64,000 bases of DNA from Phlegmacium glaucopus (lineage: Eukaryota; Basidiomycota; Agaricomycetes; Agaricales; Cortinariaceae), in the NCBI GenBank assembly GCA_015039465.1, contig MU130154.1:723065-787064 (forward strand), in the 5' to 3' direction. A program made the translations under genes and the position numbers. Under the pieces are notes generated by a model that worked only from the letters and a program-made list of their open reading frames with translations, had not been told where the DNA came from and made no database searches. Below, in pieces: positions 56,248-64,000 of this stretch (positions are counted from its first letter, which is position 1; every line of letters begins with the position of its first letter).

Positions 56248-56725
56248 GAGTTGCTACTGATGACGAAAACCCACTTGTATAACATCCTCGCTAATTGGAA
56301 TCCCTGTCTTGTCTTTGGGCCCTCTCCCCTGTCATTTTCATAAATCGCAATCTCTCTTTTCTTTTTCAAATCATCGCATCGTATTCTATCTCACATACAC
56401 CCTATCTTCGCTAGTTATACAGAAAAAAAAATCTCGTGCGGTTCCTATGCGCCAGACCGTGTGTTGTATCTATATTTTATCAAAACATATTTTACAATGA
56501 ATAGATTGTTGTTTTTGATGGAAACAAGGTTCAACATTGAGTGAGTTATAATGATGTGAACGTGGATATACGTGTATGGATGAGTAGCAAGAAGTATGTT
56601 TTGCCAAGAAAGAGACGATGAATGCATGAATTTGACAGAGAGTTGTCCGAAACATTATGATACAAATGAATAGAATTGCAAAAAGTAAGTCATGAAATGT
56701 TTGCATTGGATGTCAGAAAAACATA

Positions 56726-58352
56726 TTACTGGGAGTGATTTGAGGAAAGATCCAACCGCAAATCCTCTGGAGAGCGGATCAAGGGTGTCGATTGTGCTAT
56801 AAGAAGTCGAAGAGTCTTCTCGTCCAATGGTTCTCTTCGATAACGCCCTTGCCTTTTCAGTTCATTCAATGGCGCGAGGCCACTTGAATCTTCCTCAGAT
56901 AGATCTTCCATCACGATGGCAGAATCGGGAGGTGTTTGACATTGTCTGGCGCTTGGGTAATGCAGGGGAGGGATTTGAAGAGGAGCGAGTGATACTCCTC
57001 GATAGTCAGGGGGTGGAGGTGATGTGACTAACGAATAGGAAGGCGTGAAATTGGGGTGGTTAGGTCTTGGACTTGTGAATTGTGATGAGTGTCCAGCTGG
57101 CGCCACACTAACATGTGGTGTCGAGTTACGGTGGTCGTATGACATAGGTGGCGCTGACTGACAACTCGCAGGGCCGTTGTGGACATGACGGGCATAAAAG
57201 TATGAGTCCTGATTGGCCCAAGGCGGTGATAAGGTCCTCGGAGTTGAGTAATTCTGAGGGCTCGTTGCCGGCACTGACATAGCATCTGTGGTGGGAGGTT
57301 GATAATGTGAAGTATAGTGAGAGTGGCTGGCTCCAACTGGACTGGTAGGGTAGCGATGATCCACGTAGGAATTCGATGGTTCACTAAGAGAAGGTCCAGA
57401 ATAGGAAGTCACGTCTCCAAAATATTGGCCACTAGTAGTAGGCGAAGCCGGACTCAGCGATCGTTGTGAATACTGTGCTGAGGATTCCACTTGTTCTTGA
57501 TAATATTCAGCTTGATCATGCCTCTGGTAAGGTTCATGCATCAAAACAGGATTCGTGCTAAGCGTCCCAGGCTGCCCTTGTTGTAGATATGCTGCATAAG
57601 TACGGGGTATACGTGATGCATCTGACCGGTTATGTTCATTAGTTTTGGTCCGGCTTTTGCCCACTCTCGTACTCTTGAACATGCCGTCGGTAACGACGAT
57701 ATCTCGTACATGGGGAATATCGTCCACCGTACCCAATTGGTCGATAGTCGCCTGTGTGAAGTACGCAGCTAGAGCGTGGATATTAGTGTCAAGCGAACTT
57801 GAAACAAAAATAGGACGGGTAGTTACTGAGGTGCCATTTCCTTCGTCCTTTGTCGGTCTCAACCCAGACAGAATATGTCTGTTTGACAAGTTGATCCCAG
57901 TCCCGTGGAGGGTGACGCTCCGCAGAGTTCCTATAGATAAAGTTTTTGACTTTTCCATGATATTAAAAGGCCCAAAGAGACAAACCCTATATTACTGACG
58001 TCTGCGGGTGGAGAGTACTTCTCGTAATAGAAAAGAAATTCCTAGTATGTGTATAATAGTAAGGATGATTTGGCCTCACGATTCGGAAGCAGAAAGGTAT
58101 ACAAACATCTCGCACGCGTGAGGGTGACCATCTTCTGCCCTCAGTGAATCGTTCAATACCCAAACCTGTTATCTCACTATGGGGTCCACGTTCTTCCCAA
58201 GCATAGATGCAGCCAGATCTCAAGGCAAGTCGCTCCTCAGCGTCAAGACGTCTGGTGACCATGTGGAGCAGTCCTTGTTGTACAGCACCAAATATCTTGT
58301 GGGCGTCGGCCGTTGAGCGAATACGGATATTAGTGCATGTCGGGTGCTGCAT
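56726..58352 (-). CDS. WOPR-domain (Gti1/Pac2) transcription factor, copy 2
   Basis: WOPRa: CTNIRIRSTADAHKIFGAVQQGLLHMVTRRLDAEERLAL..IYAWEERGPHSEITGLGIERFTEGRRWSPSRVRD (ATG 58352), then EFLFYYEKYSPPAD (~58020). WOPRb: DQLVKQTYSVWVETDKGRRKWHL (57905-57837), an intron, then AAYFTQATIDQLGTVDDIPHVRDIVV (~57775-57690). It continues as a long Ser/Pro/Tyr/Gln-rich tail (YLQQGQPGTL, YSQRSLSPASPTTSGQYFGD) and ends LAPLNELKRQGRYRREPLDEKTLRLL, the motif shared with copies 1 and 3. Unlike those copies, it has no intron at the GLGIERF site. The region 57958-57840 is also open in a second frame (MEKSKTL...), which is a shadow. It is the longest of the three copies, at about 520 residues. Confidence 0.9.
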
Positions 58353-60003
58353 GACGGAGACTGTGGGTTGTTGTTGAGGGAATAAGGTGACGAGGCGGGG
58401 GTTGAAAAGAAAAGAAAAGTAGTAGTAGAAGGTGTGAGATAGTGTAACAAATTTTGAAGAAGAAGAGATTCAAAAGAGCCTGCAATTCATATGATACAAA
58501 TTCATTTCCGTGTTTGAGTACCTGGCTGAAGGAGCCATCAGCGCTCTATTGAAGATAATCGAGATCCAATAACTCTAATTAGTCTACAACTCAAATTCAT
58601 TTATTTCAGAGATCCTAAAGATTTACATCCGGTTTTATCCCAAAGAAACATATGCTCGCAAGTTGGGAACCTTTGCTTTTCGACTGGAAACGCTTTTTTA
58701 GAGGGGCTCGGCTTGAATCCGGCAAGTGGTAGGTGGGAAATCTGCAAGTTCCTATAGAACGGTTGCGCGGTTATGATGTCCATAAAGTCCATCTACGGAC
58801 GCCTTTTAAATTTAGCCACCCCTATCCCCAAATTCGCGGACCTGGAAATTCTTGACTCTGCAGACTGGGAGGCCTGAGGGCTACTTTGGTCTGCTACTTT
58901 TCACAAGTACGTCAAGTCAAACATGGCACTGGCACCCCTTTTCTCTCGGACAAATCCATAGACACGACTTATGGTTCCAAATATTGACCACGTGCCTCTG
59001 AGCACATCTAATAGGAGTGCGAAAGTTCCAATTAAGGCTTGTGTACTGATATATTCAATCCCGTATCTCCGATTTGGCCTTAACTTTTCTCTTGCACGAG
59101 GCGGGGTGAAGTAACGTATGTGAACCCCAAATTATCTGTGGAGCTTGGAGACCCGCATTCTGGATTCTAATTATGTTCCTCTGCCTTACTTGACACCTCT
59201 TCATCCTCTTCTGTTTATAAGCTACAGTCTAACCCCTCTCAACCCATACCTCTAGTAAGCCATAGGTGATGTTTCCTCATTCCTTTTGACCGCGATCGGG
59301 ATGGATAACGCATGCTAGATTTGTTTTCACAGGGACAGCCTATGAAATATGTAATATCGAAAACAAAAACCAATACTGCCCGCAACACGTCGGGCGCTTC
59401 TCCCACCTGGAACCACTCGCCATACCTACTGCTTTGTAATCGGTTACTTAGCAGACACTTTCGCCGCTATCAAACAAAGAACACTCTCAAAAGAGAATTG
59501 ATCCACTACCCCACCACATTCATTGGGGCCTCCAAACGGCGTTTCTGTGCCGGGCTGCCTTGGGGTGGTACCGCTACGGGCGTGCCTCAGCAGTGCAGTG
59601 GGAAGGGAGAAGGGAAAAGGGCATTAGCCCCGGTAGCACAGTCCATATATACAAGCTTGTAAAGTCTGCATGGGGCGTATGCTTCAAATGACTTAAATTG
59701 ACAAAAAAAAAAAGCCATCATCCCCATAATCCATAGATTTTGACAGGCACCAAACCGAAATTTAGACCAAAACTGACCTCTCATAACCCATAATTTCCCA
59801 TAAACCATACTACCTTTGGGCATCCACCGACGGGTATGGGTTAAGAGGGGTTCGACTGTATATCGAATGTATGCTTGATTTGATTTCGGACCCTGAACTT
59901 CTTCCACCGGTAATGGCAGACATGGAATTTTGAGCAAGTAGAGTAATACAATTTGGGTATCAAGGCAGCCGTACTATGACGACGAATAAATCAAGTACGA
60001 ATG
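58353..60003. other. Intergenic between WOPR copies 2 and 3, contains a MITE
   Basis: About 1.65 kb between the start of copy 2 and the stop of copy 3. Apart from the inverted-repeat element at 59225-59858, I see no gene. The left part should hold the copy-2 promoter. Confidence 0.5.
59225..59858. mobile_element. Tc1/mariner-like MITE, 634 bp, TA target duplication
   Basis: Left terminal repeat at 59225-59250 begins CAGTCTAACCCCTCTC. Right terminal repeat at 59833-59858 is its reverse complement at 24 of 26 positions (begins CAGTCGAACCCCTCTT on minus). TA flanks both ends (59223-59224 and 59859-59860), the hallmark target duplication of Tc1/mariner elements. The interior has no transposase; the 116-codon frame at 59312-59662 is not recognisable. 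It inserted between two WOPR genes. Confidence 0.75.
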
Positions 60004-61057
60004 CTAGACAGAGTAGCGGAAGTGCGGCACTCCATGTGATGAAGTGAAAGTATCAGATCTGATGGTAAGAAGATTTAACGCCATTTCGTCTAAAACATGT
60101 CGGCGTGGCGGCGGCATAGCTTGCAGATATTTCAATGGCGCTAGTCTCATCCTATGATTACCATCATTGTGCATGGAAAAGGTGTCCTCAGGAGAGGTTG
60201 CATCTCGCATCTGTTAGAGGAGGTTACTAACAAAGTATCAACGAAATCACTGTGAAATTACCTGGTGTTGGTACGGGTGATGAGGAGGCGGCGAGTTCGT
60301 CTCTCGGGAGGGACGTTTGGGGTTCCGAGCGGCCCTGTAGGCACCTTGGGGTACTGGGATCGCTGCGAGGTGAGGGTAGTCATCGACGGTTTTCAAGTGA
60401 TTGCAGGTATCCCGGGTAAAATATGCAACTAGATTAAATAGGTAAACATATCCAGACTGAGCAATGAATAACCCTTACTTAGATGCCACTTGGCCCGTCG
60501 ATCGTCGAGTTCCACATATACAGAGTATGTTTGCTTGATCAATGGCTGCCTGCCATATCTGCTTATTGTCAACAGAGCTGCGCCATCTTAATAAGGAGTT
60601 AAACTAACAGCGAATTAGATGAGCCCTCGGTTACGACATTTGCATCCGAGTCATGTTTCTCATGATAGAATAGAAAATCCTAATCGGTGACAATAAAATT
60701 AGACAGTTAGACACTTGGCACTGGCACCTGCCTCCGATAATTGAAAAACTCACATCCTTTGTGCGGCTTGGACCCCAGCGGATTGAGTCCGTCCATCGTT
60801 CAATTCCTAACTAAATAAGGTTCTGTAAGAGAGGCAGGGCACTATGTGAAGTTTGCACTACTCACTCCACTCGCATCTGGGTTAGTACTCCTTTCCTCCC
60901 AGACAAAGACGTCCCCGGGCGTGATGTTTCGTCGTTCCTCAGAATCAAGTCGGCGCTTAACCATGTGAAGGATATCGTGTCGCACGGCATGGAAGATAAT
61001 GAGAGCGTCCGCAGTTGTCCTGACGTGTAAACCACTGATAGTGGGTTGCTGCATCAT
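60004..61057 (-). CDS. WOPR-domain (Gti1/Pac2) transcription factor, copy 3
   Basis: Exons on minus: PTISGLHVRTTADALIIFHAVRHDILHMVKRRLDSEERRNI..VFVWEERSTNPDASG (ATG 61057 or 61054), intron with acceptor TTTAG, then LGIERWTDSIRWGPSRTKD, DFLFYHEKHDSDANV, PLIKQTYSVYVELDDRRAKWHL, VAYFTRDTCNHLKTVDDYPHLAAIPVP and YRAARNPKRPSRE. After an in-phase intron (60211-60260) the last exon reads MRDATSPEDTFSMHND and then LAPLKYLQAMPPPRRHVLDEMALNLL, the shared C-terminal motif. It is shorter than copy 2 (about 260 residues). It shares the GLGIERW intron with copy 1. WEERSTNPDASG departs from the usual WEERGPHxExTG, a possible functional change in the DNA-binding domain. Confidence 0.88.
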
Positions 61058-63016
61058 TTGTAGGAGGGTGTGGTGTTGGAGATGAAAGCGGGGAGGAGAA
61101 TGGGAGATAGTAGGTATATAGAGAACAGTTGTTTATATACTAGAGCAGGGATATATTCTAATCAGCCGGGTAACCCTATCAATGTGTGATGGCATATAGC
61201 GATAGCTATCCGTAGAAGATGTAACATGATAGTGGAACAAAGTTATACATTTTTCATAGCCTGTCATAAAGGTTAACGCACATCATCTGATTGTTGACAT
61301 GGCTTCTTTCAACAAGAGCCAATCCACTTACCCGCATATGGAAAGATTATTGTTGTTAAAATATGTCATACGTCGTATCGATCAACCAATTGTTTAGGGA
61401 CAAACCATCAGGTTTTCACATAGAGTACACTAGTAATAGTATTGGCGGATAAGGTTTCAACAAAAATATCGCTGATATCAAGTTGATCATTCAAGTTCAT
61501 GATTGTAATGTGATGTTCGAGATGATTGTAGTCTGTGATCCTGTTAGAGTGGCTGATAGTAAACCTGCAATAGTAACTATCCGATGATTCAGCACACCTT
61601 CATAAGCGGAGCAACGAACTTTGAGTTTTATCTATAAGTTAGCTATGTCTCGGGACCTGCTATAAAGTTTAAAGTAGAGACTATATGGAGATATGATACA
61701 AGTTTAGCGCTCATCCGACGACATATGAGAAAATTCTCATAACTAGTCGAATAGAAGGTCGGAAGTGCTACAAGGATGATAGAAGGTCACAGCTTTGTAT
61801 CCAGTTCCATAGCATCAGGGCACTCTTCGCGTAACTTGAAACAGAGCGGCGATCAGCCAGTTTCATTGCAGGGTACCACAACGTCTCCAACACTTGATGC
61901 CTTCCACATGGTGACCTCAGTAGAGATGGCTCCAATATCACGCTAACCTGATTAAAATTTGATATGGTGTTGTTATTTTAGGTGATGAGTGATCATCGAG
62001 TCTGATATCAGCATTATGAATCGCGCGCATTTTTCGGCTGTGTGCAGTGATGGTCCATAATGCTCGAAATTAAGATAAGTGGCTGTCACCGTAAATATCG
62101 GTGGTCCGCGAAGGACGCTAGAGGATGGGAAATATGGAGCCCAGCCAGAAAATAGACCATGGGAGCCACATGACGACTGCCAAAGGTGTAGTTGTTATCA
62201 GTCGTTCTGTACTGCATTTCTGAAAGAAAAGCGGTGCTAGCACACGTGGGTAATTGCTATATATAAATAAGTCCCGGCGCCGAAGACATCGTAAATTCTC
62301 CAGATCCCAGAAGGGCTAGTAAGGTTATGCCAAAGACCTAAAGAACTGATAAAGACTGATAAAAAACGTGAGAGGCCATGTAGCGGGCGGTCACCTGTGG
62401 TTTGGAAAGACTAGAAAACGAGTTAGGAGACAGGGCGGCGCAAGTTGGGCGCAGGGCGCCTAAAACTAGCCTCTCGTTCCGAGTCTCGGAATTTTCAATT
62501 AGGTCAGAGTGGCTGTGTTGATAGACTACAGACATGAGTCGCTCACCTTCTGATTAGTATCATCTATTCGAAAGCCTCATAGAAGCGACCTCTCGTATCA
62601 CGCCCATGCTGTGTTTTCATCAGAGTACATAAATATTGTACAAATAAACAAAGAAGATTTAGCAAATTCTGATAGATATTTTGGTGGCTGTGCGATTTAT
62701 CTTGGACATTAGTCGCCGTTAGGATTTCGGCCACAGTTTGCCAATATGCATGACTCTGACTCGGAGTCACTTCAAAAAAGGCCCGCCAAAGTTAGGCGTG
62801 ATAAAAATATTTTTGAGACTCGGGCTTGACTCGGGCTCTAGCAAACAATTATTTAATTAGCAGCAACGTGTCGTCAGGTGATCGATCCTCTTATGACTCG
62901 GTTGTATGTGTCCCATGATTAGAACTTGGGTTGGAATCGTAACATTTACTACTCATCATCTTCAGAAGAGAATTTGGCCCTCTTTCAACGCCCCAAAAAA
63001 TCGACATTTATCATCC
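61058..63016. other. Intergenic, nothing supported
   Basis: About 1.96 kb of AT-rich DNA between the divergent WOPR-3 and cysteinyl-tRNA synthetase starts. Open frames on minus (62338-62535, 62564-62770) have no recognisable content. Long upstream regions are common for developmental regulators of this family, so it may be mostly WOPR-3 promoter (inference). Confidence 0.45.
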
Positions 63017-64000
63017 ATGTCTATCCAACAACCCCCTTGGTCAGTTCCGCAGAAACAAGTAGAGGAACCTGTCCTCCGGATATACAATTCACTGACGAAA
63101 ACAAAGGTTTGAATTATTGCTCCTATCATTTATAAATCTATTCTTAAGTTTCAAAAGACTGAATTCGTTCCTCGCCGTGGTCGTCATGTCAAGTGGTACA
63201 ATTGTGGTCCTACGGTCTATGATACTGCACATATGGGACACGCCAGGTGAGCTCTTGCAAATTTGATATGATATCCGACTTGACCAAGGGCTTTTTCACG
63301 TAGAAATTATGTTACTCAAGATATCCTTAGACGCATATTGACAGATTACTTCGGCTACGACGTTCATTTTGTAATGAACGTCACGGATATTGACGACAAG
63401 GTGAGCCAAAGGATAGACAGACCCGTGCTTGTCAGATCACTGATCATAAGATCAGATTATCGAAAGAGCCCGACAAGACCACCTTTTCGACACCTTCCGA
63501 TCACAAACGAATGCTCTTACTCCCAACCTACTTTCGCAAGTACGCGACGCTTGGAGAACTTACGTCCGAGACCGCGTTAGCAAGGGTGTTCCAGAAAATC
63601 TTAAACCTACAGATGGAAATGAAGATGAGGCTTGGACACGTATCTCAGAGTTGTACAGGAATGCTGAATGGAGACAAGAATCCTTGAAAAGAGAGGGAAA
63701 GTTTGACTTGTATTTTACTTCTGCGGTATGTTTACCCGATAAGTTTTTGATTTTTGGCTCAACAATGGTTGACATAGCGGCGCAGCATAGATGCCATCCA
63801 GATTGCACAATCTCAAATCGAGGGTGAAAATATAGGCAAAGAAGTAGCTCATCAATTGATCGATGGTTCAAAGGATATCCTGGCCCTCTTTTTGGACTCC
63901 CAGGTGAGTGGATTGGGTAGTGTAGATTGCACAGGGTGCTTACATCTTGTAGTATAAATCTACAGTAACGGACCCGGCTATATCCAGGAAATTGGCGGCT
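63017..64000 (+). CDS. Cysteinyl-tRNA synthetase, 5' part (cut by window edge)
   Basis: Class I aminoacyl-tRNA synthetase charging tRNA-Cys. It starts [14 protein letters not shown], then [41 protein letters not shown], with the zinc-ligand Cys (YNCGPTVYD) and the ATP-binding HMGH signature (the HIGH motif). Next are [32 protein letters not shown] (~63300-63400), [25 protein letters not shown] and [24 protein letters not shown]. An eukaryote-type insertion region follows, and the frame runs off at 64000. Introns after TKTK, GHAR, DIDDK and others. An in-frame ATG at 62906 exists but lies outside the conserved start. Confidence 0.92.

Noticed and set aside
57837..57958. Apparent N-terminus (MEKSKTL...) of the long 56726-57958 frame
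   Set aside because: The true WOPRb coding (VKQTYSVWVETDKGRRKWHL) is in another frame over the same bases; this start is a shadow upstream of the splice acceptor.
59312..59662. 116-codon ORF inside the MITE
   Set aside because: No DDE or helix-turn-helix signature; composition looks like chance translation of non-coding element sequence.
1..64000. CRISPR array, rRNA operon, prophage or bacterial operon structure
   Set aside because: No regularly spaced repeats, no rRNA signatures; spliced eukaryotic genes throughout.

Overview
This window looks like nuclear DNA from a filamentous basidiomycete, most likely a mushroom-forming Agaricomycete. Almost every gene is broken by many short (about 45-65 nt) GT-AG introns. 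The gene set is fungal: Rvs161/hob3 BAR protein, Mdm31, PalC, WOPR (Gti1/Pac2) regulators, DUF3844 protein, GPI transamidase PIG-U, GH18 chitinase and a Ymc1-type carrier. There is no operon structure, no rRNA and no CRISPR. Gene calls come from translating and joining exons by eye; family names come from recognising motifs, not from a search.

Layout. 1-5.5 kb: 3' part of a UV-damage endonuclease (Uve1/UvdE) and a cyclopropane-fatty-acid-synthase-like methyltransferase on the minus strand, then hob3 on plus. 5.8-9.8 kb: one intron-free 4 kb coiled-coil/disordered protein. 10.3-20.9 kb: a tiny CxxC protein, Mdm31, a coclaurine-N-methyltransferase-like enzyme, a Bax-inhibitor-1 protein and a large disordered coiled-coil protein. 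21-28.7 kb: HAD phosphatase, a membrane monothiol glutaredoxin (CSFS site), an O-fucosyltransferase-like protein and a second glutaredoxin-fold membrane protein whose catalytic Cys is Ser. 28.7-34.3 kb: gene-poor, AT-rich, repeat-bearing DNA (a 0.3 kb TIR element and a hairpin cluster). 34.3-43.6 kb: WOPR regulator 1, DUF3844 protein, F-box-type protein, mitochondrial carrier, C2H2 zinc-finger protein and a short ORF. 45.4-56.2 kb: GH18 chitinase, CoA-binding protein, membrane-anchored cysteine synthase (Mcy1-like), PIG-U, tRNA-Val, a small coiled-coil protein, PalC, a second tRNA-Val and TFIIA large subunit. 56.7-61.1 kb: WOPR regulators 2 and 3, separated by a 634-bp Tc1/mariner-like MITE. 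63-64 kb: 5' part of cysteinyl-tRNA synthetase.

Most genes are housekeeping and share no single pathway. The most unusual points are: (a) three WOPR transcription factors with a shared C-terminal motif outside the DNA-binding domain; (b) two tRNA-Val(AAC) genes, inverted, identical except for a 6-nt insertion at the canonical intron site, one of them ending 18 nt before the palC start codon; (c) a catalytic Cys carried on an 11-nt microexon in one glutaredoxin, with a Cys-to-Ser paralogue 5 kb away; (d) three different repeat structures (MITE, 0.3 kb TIR element, hairpin cluster) that look mobile or structural and carry no coding sequence.
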